In this document: one piece after another, positions 8,291 through 16,517 of the stretch
Layout: every line of letters begins with the position of its first letter
Numbering within the stretch: the stretch's first letter is position 1
Assembly (NCBI GenBank): GCA_905200945.1
Contig: CAJKMG010000001.1
Span: 124,001 to 188,000 of the forward strand
Source: an uncultured Akkermansia sp.
GTDB lineage: Bacteria > Verrucomicrobiota > Verrucomicrobiia > Verrucomicrobiales > Akkermansiaceae
Direction: 5' to 3'
DNA: 64,000 nt
Notes under the pieces: model-generated
Database searches by the model: none
Told to the model about the DNA's origin: nothing
The model's input: only the letters and a program-made list of their open reading frames with translations
Position numbers and translations under genes: made by a program

Positions 8291-9621
8291 GCGTTCACCC
8301 CGCTTTCCACGGCAGGTTCATTCTCCTTTCTCTCCGGAGGCATCAGCAGGATGGAGGAAACACGGTTATGGTCCATCTTTTCAACCACCAGCACGCGCCC
8401 GGCGATAATCAGGCGGTCCCCTTCCTTCGGGATGCAGGACATGTGCTTAATCACGCATCCGCCCACAGTAGTGGCGCCATTCATCAAAAAAGGTACCAGG
8501 CATTCCGCCTTATGGGCACGCATCATACCGGGAATGCGCACGGAACCATCCGGCAGGTTTTCCACCTTCTCCCCGGAACGGATGAATTCCTCATCAATAT
8601 CCCCCACCATTTCACCCAGCAGACGTTCCAGCGTTACCAGCCCAACAAACTTTCCGTATTCATCCAGTACAAAGGCTTCCTTGGCCCTGTCTTCCCGCAA
8701 CCGGGCCATCAGCATCTCCACCGTCTGCATTTCCATCACGCACGGCACCTGCCTCAACATGGAACGGAGAGGGGGCAGAATCCCCTTTTCCGCATACGCG
8801 GCTACCATATCCTTGATATGCAGCATGCCTATGACGGACTCACGATTCCCTTCATACACGGGAATATGAGTATGAGGCCTATCTGCGATCATGTCCAAAA
8901 TATCTTCCTGCGTGGCATCCACATCCAGGCAGACAAGCTGAAAACGGGGAATCATAATTTGTTCCGCCGTGCGTTCCGCCAGGGATAAAGCACTGTGCAG
9001 CCGTTCATGCTCATCCTCTTCCAACATCCCGCCCTGGTGGCTTTCATCCAGCAGCATATTAATCTCCTGTTGGGAGTGGATGTGCTGATGGCCGCCCGGA
9101 GGGAGCCGGAACAGTTTAAGAAGCAACAGACCGCTTCCATTAAGAAAATCAATGAACCATGCGAAGCAGGCCAGCGTCCAGCGCATAGGATAATAAGTAT
9201 ACAAAGCCGCCTGCTTGGGAAACTGAAGAGCCAGGGATTTGGGCATCAATTCCCCGAGAATTACCTGGAAAACCGTCAGACCGATCAGCACAACAAGGGC
9301 AGCCGCAGAATTGGCCATTACGGAATCCATCCCGCCAAACCTCTCGAACAAAGGGAACAGATAGGCAGCCAGTTCAACCTGTCCGTATGCTCCCAGAACC
9401 AGACTGGAAATGGTAATACCGAACTGGCATGCCGCAATGTAGCGGTCCAGCTCCTTTGTATTTTCCAAAATCTTAAGCAACTGAACAGCCACCCGGCTAC
9501 CATTCTCCGCCATTTCCCGGACCATGTTGCGGCGTACGCTCACTGCAGCAAATTCTGCTGCAACATAAAAGGCGTTGACCAGAATCAGGAAAAGAATAAC
9601 GAAAGTGACAAAAAGAATCAT
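8287..9621 (-). CDS. CNNM/CorC-type membrane protein with CBS domains (first of a pair)
   Basis: A 444-residue paralogue of the next gene with the same plan: DUF21 membrane domain (FVTFVILFLILVNAFYVAAE at the N-terminus), a CBS pair (IMIPRFQLVCLDVDA, later AFVLDEYGKFVGLVTLERL) and a C-terminal domain (GDRLIIAGRVLVVEKMD). It is the first gene of a minus-strand series that continues through its partner and the cytochrome. The start is the ATG at 9621. Role inferred from family: divalent cation export or homeostasis. The pair arose by tandem duplication but is well diverged, so the copies have probably split function. Confidence 0.9.
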   Translation of the reverse strand: MILFVTFVILFLILVNAFYVAAEFAAVSVRRNMVREMAENGSRVAVQLLKILENTKELDRYIAACQFGITISSLVLGAYGQVELAAYLFPLFERFGGMDSVMANSAAALVVLIGLTVFQVILGELMPKSLALQFPKQAALYTYYPMRWTLACFAWFIDFLNGSGLLLLKLFRLPPGGHQHIHSQQEINMLLDESHQGGMLEEDEHERLHSALSLAERTAEQIMIPRFQLVCLDVDATQEDILDMIADRPHTHIPVYEGNRESVIGMLHIKDMVAAYAEKGILPPLRSMLRQVPCVMEMQTVEMLMARLREDRAKEAFVLDEYGKFVGLVTLERLLGEMVGDIDEEFIRSGEKVENLPDGSVRIPGMMRAHKAECLVPFLMNGATTVGGCVIKHMSCIPKEGDRLIIAGRVLVVEKMDHNRVSSILLMPPERKENEPAVESGVNA

Positions 9622-9841
9622 GTATGGCGGGGGTGTCCGTAAAACACAACGGGCATCCGCATCATAGGAACCGGAAAAATCCTGTCAAGAACGGGAAACA
9701 AAAAAATCTGCCATGTAGAAACAGCTCCATTCCTCCCGTCCCTTTCCGGCATTGCCAAACTCCCTTCTTCCGGTACAGGAAGGAAAAATTCCGGCTGCTC
9801 CACGTAGCAGTTGAGCCAACTGCAAAACATCTTTCCTGCAA

Positions 9842-9882
9842 TCGAAAAGCCCCGTTACCGGAATAACCGGAAACGGGGCTGA
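9842..9882 (-). terminator. Intrinsic terminator of pnp
   Basis: Read on the minus strand, AGCCCCGTTTCCGG and CCGGTAACGGGGCT form a stem of about 14 bp (one mismatch) around a 5-nt loop, followed by TTTTC. It lies about 30 nt after the pnp stop, as expected for Rho-independent termination. Confidence 0.85.
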
Positions 9883-9907
9883 AAGTTTAAAGGCTCAACA
9901 GAAAACG

Positions 9908-12052
9908 TTATTCCGTAATGCCGGCGGCTTCCGCTTCGGCAGCCTTGGCATCGCGCAAAGCGGCACGTATAGACATTTTCACGCGTCCCTTGTCGTCAAT
10001 ACCGATGCACTTGGCGGTCACCACGTCTCCAACGCTCACGACGTCTTCCGTCTTGGCGGTGCGGCCTTCGGCCAGTTCGGAGATATGAATCAGGCCATCC
10101 TTGCCGGGCAGCACTTCCATAAACGCGCCAAAGGTGGTCGTGGAAACAATCTTACCGGTGTACAGTTCCCCGATTTCAATGGTCTTGAACATGCGGGTGA
10201 CCAATTCCAGAGCACGGTCCAGGCCTTCCTGCTTGGCGGCGTAAATATGCACGGTACCATCTTCCTCAATATTGATATCGGCTCCGGATTCGGCCTGGAT
10301 AGCCTTAATGTTCTTGCCGCCAGGGCCGATCAGTTCGCCAATGCGGTCGGCGGGAATCTTGGTGGTCTCAATACGGGGAGCGTTCGGGCTCATCTGGGCC
10401 GGAGCGGCAATGGCGTCATTCATGACCTTCAGAACATCCGTACGGCCGGCTTTCGCCACGTGAATAGCTTCCTCCAGTATGGAGAGGGGAATGCCGGGCA
10501 GCTTGAGATCCAGCTGGTAGCCTGTCACGCCTTCCGATGTGCCGCAGAGCTTGAAGTCCATATCACCGTAAAAGTCTTCGGAACCGATGATATCCAGCAG
10601 AGTTTTGTAAGAGGTGATTTCATGCTGGTCATTCTGTTCCGTCACCAGGCCCACGGAAATACCTGCCACAGGACGCTTGAGGGGCACGCCGGCCGCCAGC
10701 AAAGACATCGTGCCCGCACAGACGGAAGCCATGGAGGTGGAACCGTTGGATTCCATGATTTCAGAAGAGACGCGAATGGCGTACGGAAATTCCTGTTCGC
10801 CAGGCACGACCGGAGCAATGGAACGTTCCGCCAAAGCGCCGTGGCCGATTTCCCGGCGGTTCTGACCACCAAAACGGCCGGTGTCGCCCACGGAGAAAGG
10901 CGGGAAATTGTAGTGCAGGATGAAACGCTTTTCATTCACGCTGCCCGTGTAATTGTCCATGTACTGGCGTTCTTCCATCGGAGCCAGCGTCGCCAGGCAA
11001 AGGGACATCGTTTCACCGCGGGCGAACAGCGCGGAACCGTGCACCACAGGAGGCAGCACGTTGACTTCCGCAGTCAGAGGACGCAGCTGCTTGAGAGCCC
11101 GGCCATCGGCTCGCTTGTCCTTTTCCATGATAGAAATGCGGAATGCCTTCTTCTGAATATATTCAAAAACCTGTTCCACATCAAAGTCAGTAGCTTCCGG
11201 ATGGCGTTCCTTGATGGCTGCCTCCACTTCGTCGCGCAGGGCTCCCACTTTTTTCTGACGCTCCACCTTGGAAGGTGCGTAAATGGCTTCCTCAATGCGA
11301 TCGCCGGCAATTTCATAACCGATTTCCAGCAATTCAGGCTTGGCAAGGCAAAGTTCATAAGCGCGCTTCTCTTTACCGCAAACAGCGCGGAGCTCTTCCT
11401 GCTTTTCGCAAATGACCTTCACGTTCTCCTGGGCCACACGCAAAGCGGCGATAAAATCTTCTTCCGGCAGTTCATTAGCGGAACCTTCAATCATGATGAC
11501 CTGGTCCTTTGTACCGGCAAATACCAGATCCAGCTGACTATGTTCGCGCTGGGAATTGGTCGGATTGATAACGAACTGGCCGTCAATACGGCCCACGCGC
11601 ACAGCCCCTACGGGTTCGGCAAAGGGAAGATCGGAAACGACACAAGCGGCGGAAGCGCCGTTAATGCTCAAAATATCCGGTTCGTTTTCACCGTCGGCGG
11701 AGAGCAGAAGCGTAATTACCTGCGTATCGTAGAAGTAGCCCTTGGGAAACATCGGGCGCAGGGGGCGGTCCGTCATGCGGCACGTCAGGATTTCCTTTTC
11801 CGTGGGACGCCCTTCGCGTTTAAAATAACCGCCGGGGAACATACCCGCCGCAGCGGCTTTTTCCTTGTACTCCACGGACAGGGGAAAGAAGGTTTGCCCC
11901 TCCTTGACTTTGGTGGCGCTTACCACGGTCACAAGAACGACGGTATCGCCGCTGCGGACAACAACAGCGCCGTCCGCCAGACGGGCCATCTTACCGGTTT
12001 CAATCGTGATGGGATTCGTACCAACGTTGCATTCAACTGAATGTATGCTCAT
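9908..12052 (-). CDS. pnp: Polyribonucleotide nucleotidyltransferase (PNPase)
   Basis: Phosphorolytic 3'-5' exoribonuclease, core of RNA decay. The 714-residue length and order are standard: two RNase PH domains (first ends near EQVFEYIQ; the second holds FPPFSVGDTGR, GHGALAERS and MDFKLCGTSEGVT), then a KH domain (about 560-620, with RIGELIGPGGKNIK) and an S1 domain (about 625-695, with YTGKIVSTTTFGAFMEVLPG). Start at the ATG at 12052; only an A/T-rich stretch, no clear Shine-Dalgarno, precedes it. rpsO lies upstream on the same strand as in many bacteria, but here more than 800 bp away and with its own terminator, so the usual rpsO-pnp read-through unit looks uncoupled. Confidence 0.97.
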   Translation of the reverse strand: MSIHSVECNVGTNPITIETGKMARLADGAVVVRSGDTVVLVTVVSATKVKEGQTFFPLSVEYKEKAAAAGMFPGGYFKREGRPTEKEILTCRMTDRPLRPMFPKGYFYDTQVITLLLSADGENEPDILSINGASAACVVSDLPFAEPVGAVRVGRIDGQFVINPTNSQREHSQLDLVFAGTKDQVIMIEGSANELPEEDFIAALRVAQENVKVICEKQEELRAVCGKEKRAYELCLAKPELLEIGYEIAGDRIEEAIYAPSKVERQKKVGALRDEVEAAIKERHPEATDFDVEQVFEYIQKKAFRISIMEKDKRADGRALKQLRPLTAEVNVLPPVVHGSALFARGETMSLCLATLAPMEERQYMDNYTGSVNEKRFILHYNFPPFSVGDTGRFGGQNRREIGHGALAERSIAPVVPGEQEFPYAIRVSSEIMESNGSTSMASVCAGTMSLLAAGVPLKRPVAGISVGLVTEQNDQHEITSYKTLLDIIGSEDFYGDMDFKLCGTSEGVTGYQLDLKLPGIPLSILEEAIHVAKAGRTDVLKVMNDAIAAPAQMSPNAPRIETTKIPADRIGELIGPGGKNIKAIQAESGADINIEEDGTVHIYAAKQEGLDRALELVTRMFKTIEIGELYTGKIVSTTTFGAFMEVLPGKDGLIHISELAEGRTAKTEDVVSVGDVVTAKCIGIDDKGRVKMSIRAALRDAKAAEAEAAGITE

Positions 12053-12877
12053 TATATTTTTTGTTTTTCAATCACCCGCAGCCTCATCAGCCCATCCAGA
12101 CCGGCTCCGGGCGGGAAGCCTGAATGGCGTCAGGTACGGGCAGTGCCTCAGGAAGATGTTATCCGCAACAGTCCTTTCCCAGAAACAGAGGGGGGAAATA
12201 CTGTCCGCGCGGCAGGACGCGCACCCAGATGGATCAAACGGCCCGGCCCAGTCTTACCGGCTTGACAGCCTGTGAAAATCCGAAAATTTCTCAAGGCATG
12301 CCCGACAGAAACGCTCCAGGAAACGAATCCCCGAACGTCGAATGCGAGCATAATCCCTGTCAAGGATAATGCAAGCAAATAGTTTGATAACCATAGCAGT
12401 CCATTTCCTTCAAGAATCTTAAATATCCCATCCGCATCAGGAGCCATCCTACTTTCATCCATTCCATATTCTTCGCATTTCTGATTGAAATGCATTCCTC
12501 CAAGTAAAATACCCGGAAGCGCCTGTCTTCCCTTCTTAACCGGAGAGGAAATACAGAATTTAAAAGAACGGACTACGTATTACTGCCGGATGCCCATAAC
12601 AGCCGCCCACTGCTTTTTCATCCATATTTCCCTCTTCCTTGGACGGTTGCATCATATCTGCAATCCCGGACTTTCCGTTCCCGGCAAACACTTGCGCTGG
12701 AATAAAGCGGAGGTCATGCAGACAAAAACAATCCTCACACTTCAGCATATCTTCCATCATGAAAATGATGCGGACTTTCAGCCCCGTCTGATCAACCAGC
12801 AAATCCGCCGTCATTCACTACGCCGTCCCCTTCCCATGACAGCGTTACCGCTCATCCAGCCCCTCCCATAAGAACAA
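12053..12877. other. Long rpsO-pnp intergenic region, no firm gene
   Basis: About 825 bp between the rpsO terminator and the pnp start. The best open frame is minus-strand 12148-12495 (115 codons) with a GGAGGA sequence nearly touching its ATG and one hydrophobic stretch (LLWLSNYLLALSLTGIMLAF), but its C-terminal half looks random and it has no recognisable relative. Plus-strand 12485-12871 is also open but unconvincing. I see no tRNA cloverleaf. The pnp promoter and an autoregulatory pnp leader should lie in the part nearest 12053. Confidence 0.4.
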
Positions 12878-12907
12878 CGGCCGCTGCGGAAAACCGCAAC
12901 GGCCGAA
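12872..12907 (-). terminator. Intrinsic terminator of rpsO
   Basis: On the minus strand CGGCCGTTGCGG, a TTTT loop and CCGCAGCGGCCG form a GC-rich stem of 12 bp with one mismatch (12878-12905), followed by TTGTTCTT. It starts about 25 nt after the rpsO stop. Confidence 0.85.
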
Positions 12908-12931
12908 TCAAACGGGAATATGCTCCGCCTT

Positions 12932-13186
12932 TTAGCGGCGAAGGCCAAGGCGCTGGATCAGACTCTGGTACTGGGCCAGATCTTCACGCTTGACGTAATC
13001 AAGAAGCTTGCGGCGCAGAGCCACCATCTTCAACAACCCGCGGCGGGAAGAAACATCATGTTTATTCGTGCTCAGGTGTTCGGTCAGGTGGGCGATGCGC
13101 TGGGTCAGGCGGGCAATCTGGTAGCTGGAGCTACCGGAATCCTTTTCATGCATCTTGAATTCCTGCAAATTGATTTCGTTACTCAT
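12932..13186 (-). CDS. rpsO: 30S ribosomal protein S15
   Basis: Primary binding protein of the small-subunit central domain; contacts helices 20-22 of 16S rRNA and bridge B4. The 84-residue protein carries the S15 signature: SYQIARLTQRIAHLTEHL, then KHDVSSRRGLLKMVALRRKLLDY and a C-terminal LGLRR. Start ATG at 13186. It stands alone between the acetyltransferase gene (91 bp upstream on the same strand) and its own terminator. Confidence 0.97.
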   Translation of the reverse strand: MSNEINLQEFKMHEKDSGSSSYQIARLTQRIAHLTEHLSTNKHDVSSRRGLLKMVALRRKLLDYVKREDLAQYQSLIQRLGLRR

Positions 13187-13277
13187 AAGTGTTTTCCTTG
13201 AATGTATTTAGCTCGTGGCAGCGGCTAATCGACACTGTGAGGGCGCCAACTATGCATCATCCAGCCCCAAAAGCAAT

Positions 13278-13928
13278 TCAAATTTCGTCATCCCGGGGAA
13301 TTTGCCTTTGGTCCTGGGAAAGCGGCCCCTCTCCATTTTCCCCGGTGTCCCAGACTTCGCGATCCTTTTCCGTCACGGAGCGAACCACACGGCAGGGATT
13401 GCCCACGGCCACGACATTGGCGGGGATGTCCTTCGTCACCACACTGCCCGCGCCTATCACGGAATTTCTCCCAATACGCACACCCGGGGCAATCACCGCA
13501 TGACCGCCTATCCATACTCCATCCTCAATGGTAATGGGCAGAGCAAATTCCAGCCCCTGCCGTCTCAGCCCCGGGTCTACGGGATGCCCGGCAGTATAAA
13601 TGCCTACATTGGGACCTATCAGCACGTCATTGCCGATGGTAACGGCAGCACAGTCCAGCACCACGAGGTTGAAATTGGCATACACGCGGTCCCCCAGCCG
13701 TATATTGGAGCCGTAATCACAATGCAGCGGAGGTTCCAGATAACACCCCTCTCCCATTTGGCCGAAAAGCTCCCGGGCCACTTCCCGGCGCAGGCTTTCA
13801 TTTTCCGGAGCGGACTGGTTATAGCGGAAAACAAGCCGGCGCGCCCTGAGCCGGGCGGCAGCCAATTCAGAATCCTGGGCATGATATAGGCGCCCGGACA
13901 GCATGTTATTCCAGTCCTTCGAGGCCAT
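13278..13928 (-). CDS. Maltose/galactoside O-acetyltransferase-like hexapeptide enzyme
   Basis: A left-handed beta-helix acetyltransferase of the Maa/LacA/NodL group, 216 residues from the ATG at 13928. It has the N-terminal Maa domain (MLSGRLYHAQDSELAAARLRA in two parts) and hexapeptide repeats (GSNIRLGDRVYANFN, GNDVLIGPNVGIYTAGHPVD, GVWIGGHAVIAPGVRIGRNSVIGAGSVVT). The His of AGHPVD is the family catalytic base. Acceptor sugar unknown. The frame is open upstream to 14015, but the inner start fits the family N-terminus; it overlaps the end of the L,D-transpeptidase gene by 23 bp, suggesting coupled translation and possibly a joint envelope function. Confidence 0.9.
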   Translation of the reverse strand: MASKDWNNMLSGRLYHAQDSELAAARLRARRLVFRYNQSAPENESLRREVARELFGQMGEGCYLEPPLHCDYGSNIRLGDRVYANFNLVVLDCAAVTIGNDVLIGPNVGIYTAGHPVDPGLRRQGLEFALPITIEDGVWIGGHAVIAPGVRIGRNSVIGAGSVVTKDIPANVVAVGNPCRVVRSVTEKDREVWDTGENGEGPLSQDQRQIPRDDEI

Positions 13929-14769
13929 TGGATGAAGAGGAGGGCACAGCGTCCGCCTCAGAAAAAGGCAGCTGCCCATTTTTCTGTTCTCCGACAGACG
14001 GCATGGCGGCGGCATCTTTTTTTACGGACGTTTCCGATTTTACAAGTTCCTTCTTTCCGGAGGAAGCTGAATTTGCGCCAGCCACCGGGGCAGCAGGCTT
14101 GTGCACCGTCCGGAATATTCCGGACGGCTTTTGTTGAAGCTCGTGAATATTCCAGTTTCCATCCCTGACAACCACACGGGTTCCTACGGGAGCTATTTCA
14201 AAGAGATTTTTCGCAATCAAGTGGGGAACACGGATACATCCATGGGAGGACGGATGACCGGGCAAGTACCCTTCATGAATTCCTACAGCCCCGTTCACTC
14301 TCATGAAATAGGGCATCTTGGCAGGTTCAAACCTCTCGCCGGGGCGGGGGGAATCCCTTCGTATATCCCCGTCCCGCAATTCTCCGTCAGCGTTAATAAA
14401 CGCACCGTAATAGGAATGATGGTCTTCCTCCTTGGAAGCAATGAGGAAGTAGCCGGAGGGCGTCATGCCGGAACTTCTTCCGGAACTGATGGGAGCATAC
14501 GCAATGCGGTGCGTCCCCCGGTAGATATACATCATCTGCTTTTTCTTATCCACTACGACCAGCAGCTTTCCGGGCAGCGACGGATCATCTTCCCACTTAA
14601 GCAGGTGCCCCGGAATAGTTCCCGTTTCTTCAAAATACCCCGTCATTTCTTCTACCGGAATATGGGAAGAGGGGACAGGGGAAGGCTCCCTTCCCGTGGT
14701 ACCGCAGGACGAAAACAAAAACGGAACACACAGGCAGGAAACCAACGGATGGAAAAGGGATAATTTCAT
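13906..14769 (-). CDS. L,D-transpeptidase (YkuD) lipoprotein
   Basis: Envelope enzyme that forms or edits 3-3 peptidoglycan cross-links or attaches proteins to the wall. From the ATG at 14769 it has 287 residues: a lipoprotein signal ending LFSSC (Cys22), a YkuD catalytic domain (about 65-195) with the active-site motif SSHGCIRV (His176, Cys178), and a Ser/Ala/Lys-rich disordered tail of ~75 residues. Frames starting at 14787 or 14784 add MRLIA before the signal and are less likely. The gene shares a 23-bp overlap with the hexapeptide acetyltransferase. The exact reaction cannot be told from sequence. Confidence 0.9.
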   Translation of the reverse strand: MKLSLFHPLVSCLCVPFLFSSCGTTGREPSPVPSSHIPVEEMTGYFEETGTIPGHLLKWEDDPSLPGKLLVVVDKKKQMMYIYRGTHRIAYAPISSGRSSGMTPSGYFLIASKEEDHHSYYGAFINADGELRDGDIRRDSPRPGERFEPAKMPYFMRVNGAVGIHEGYLPGHPSSHGCIRVPHLIAKNLFEIAPVGTRVVVRDGNWNIHELQQKPSGIFRTVHKPAAPVAGANSASSGKKELVKSETSVKKDAAAMPSVGEQKNGQLPFSEADAVPSSSSNGLEGLE

Positions 14770-14826
14770 CGCAATAAGTCGCATCACTGCGTTAGACAGC
14801 TGAAGGCCGGAAAAAAGAACCGCTTT

Positions 14827-14842
14827 TTGACAAAACTGTCAA
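14827..14842. promoter_or_regulatory. Inverted repeat upstream of the L,D-transpeptidase gene
   Basis: TTGACA-AAAC-TGTCAA is a perfect 6-bp-arm inverted repeat, 58 bp before the L,D-transpeptidase start and 44 bp after the terminase stop. On the minus strand the first arm also reads as a consensus -35 TTGACA, though no good -10 is seen. It could be an operator or a promoter element. Confidence 0.35.
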
Positions 14843-14885
14843 CTATCAATCAAAAAAATCTCTTTTCCGTTATTCCTGCCCTCCG

Positions 14886-16517
14886 TTACCACATCCGGGC
14901 GCGCCTGCCGCGCTCCCGGCCGTTCCCGGTTCCGTGGAGCATGCCATGGGACCAAGCCTCCGCAAAAGTACGCGCGGCATCCGCTGTATGGGAATGCCCG
15001 TCATGCACGGGACTTTCCGCAATGGCCCCGCCTACGCCGGGAGGCCTGGACCTGTACAACTCCAAATGTTCCACGCCTCCCGGCTCATCTTCCCCACAGA
15101 AGCCTCGCGCCTTTTCCTGGGTGCGGGCATGGAAAAAACTGCGCTCCAGCAATTCCCTCAGCGTATTAATGCCGCGCCAGACATCCGTAGTTCTGGGGAC
15201 GACGCGCACATTCACCAATCCCAGCCTTCCCATATTCTCTACGTAGGAAATGCCGTGGGCATCCCTCCGTGCAGCGTCATGGGGCAAAAGATGGAATGTT
15301 ACCGCAACACCATGATTTTTCTCCCATTCCTTCATTTTTTCAACGTAATGGGCCAGAGGCTGCTGGCTGGCGGCATAATGGTCCAGCCAGTGGAAACTGT
15401 CTCCCATGATCTGCACAAGCCAAATGGCCGTATGATCGCTCAGCCCCAGATCCCATGCCGTGAAAGTGGGAGCGTCCGGATCAGCCTCAAACTCCACCCC
15501 TACCCGCCCCCGCTCCCGCAGGGCCATGATACGGCTGCCGTAAATACTGCCTTCTTCCCCTGTAGCAAAAGCCTCCTGCGGCGTTCCCGGATACTCCTGC
15601 TTCATGGAGGCGCCCATCACCCGGGCCATCCGGGCATACCATCTCTTCTGCCCCGCATCCAGAACCACTCCGGTCTTCCGTTCCAGAGAAAGGAAATACT
15701 CATCCAGTTCCCTGCTCCATCTGCCGCGCCCCGGCAAAGTGTACTCATCCTGGTCAAACCAGCTGAAAAAAAAGAATCTGAAATCCAAGGGGGAAAGCTC
15801 GCTTTTGCCCATGTTTTCCATGGCCTGGCGCGTCAGTTCATAATTCACTCCGTACCGTCCGCCCTCATGAGTGCTTTCCTTCAGAATAAAACCTCCGGGG
15901 GGAACTGTATTGATTGCCCCCGTACGGATTTCCCTGGCTCTCCACGGAGCATGCACGGAAACATACGCCAGCTCGGAAACATGGAGAAACTGCATGGTTC
16001 CCCCTCGCAGATTAGTCCCCACCCGCACATCGCTCCCATTGGAGAAAGCCAGGCGGCTGCGCGCCAACGTACGGGGTTGCCATTCCCCCTTTCTTTCCAC
16101 GCCGGACAGACTCTTGATTCTCTCTCCCAGCCGGGCCAGAGCCACATCCATCGCAGAGGGGTTGGGCGGTACGTAATCCAGATGGTCCCAGGCAAAATGC
16201 AGCTTGGCCAGTTTCTGCTGGGCGTCCGGCAGGCTTTTATCAATGATTCCGCAATGGAAATTGGACCGGAACAGGCTCATATCCAGCATCAGCATGGCCA
16301 CATACGTAGAAATGCCCAACTGGCGCGCCTTCAGGATGTCATTCCTGTACCACAGCCGCTCATGCAGCCGCCGCTGCGCCCTGTTCAGGGAAAAACGCTG
16401 GAGCTGACCGGCTTTGTTTTCTATCCAGTACAGGTGTTCCAGCCTCCAAATCTGGCTGGACAGGACGGACTGCCACGGCAGGCTCCATGATTCCGTCAAA
16501 TGATTAAAATGTTCCAT
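14886..16517 (-). CDS. Phage terminase large subunit (orphan)
   Basis: ATP-driven DNA packaging motor with nuclease, 543 residues, normal for the family. The ATPase domain has a Walker A of the terminase type (KARQLGIST, 63-71), a Walker B region LHVSELAY with Glu182, and a coupling motif KESTHEG (213-219). The RNase H-like nuclease has its three acidic motifs: AWDLGLSD (354-361), PHDAARRD (412-419) and HDGHSHTADAAR (505-516). All catalytic residues are present, so the protein should be active. The start overlaps the end of the giant gene by 14 bp. No portal, capsid, small terminase or integrase gene is nearby, which is why it is called an orphan. Confidence 0.88.
   Translation of the reverse strand: MEHFNHLTESWSLPWQSVLSSQIWRLEHLYWIENKAGQLQRFSLNRAQRRLHERLWYRNDILKARQLGISTYVAMLMLDMSLFRSNFHCGIIDKSLPDAQQKLAKLHFAWDHLDYVPPNPSAMDVALARLGERIKSLSGVERKGEWQPRTLARSRLAFSNGSDVRVGTNLRGGTMQFLHVSELAYVSVHAPWRAREIRTGAINTVPPGGFILKESTHEGGRYGVNYELTRQAMENMGKSELSPLDFRFFFFSWFDQDEYTLPGRGRWSRELDEYFLSLERKTGVVLDAGQKRWYARMARVMGASMKQEYPGTPQEAFATGEEGSIYGSRIMALRERGRVGVEFEADPDAPTFTAWDLGLSDHTAIWLVQIMGDSFHWLDHYAASQQPLAHYVEKMKEWEKNHGVAVTFHLLPHDAARRDAHGISYVENMGRLGLVNVRVVPRTTDVWRGINTLRELLERSFFHARTQEKARGFCGEDEPGGVEHLELYRSRPPGVGGAIAESPVHDGHSHTADAARTFAEAWSHGMLHGTGNGRERGRRARMW

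Noticed and set aside
9618..9830. 70-codon minus-strand ORF before the first CNNM gene
   Set aside because: Overlaps the CNNM start and lacks a start signal or any protein-like pattern.
10085..12040. 651-codon open frame on the plus strand over pnp
   Set aside because: Antisense to a full-length, motif-complete pnp; composition (His/Arg/Gly-rich, no domain) is that of a shadow frame in GC-rich coding DNA.
12148..12495. 115-codon minus-strand ORF in the rpsO-pnp gap
   Set aside because: Has a near-abutting GGAGGA and one hydrophobic stretch, but no homologue is recognised and the second half looks random; kept only as part of the gap description.
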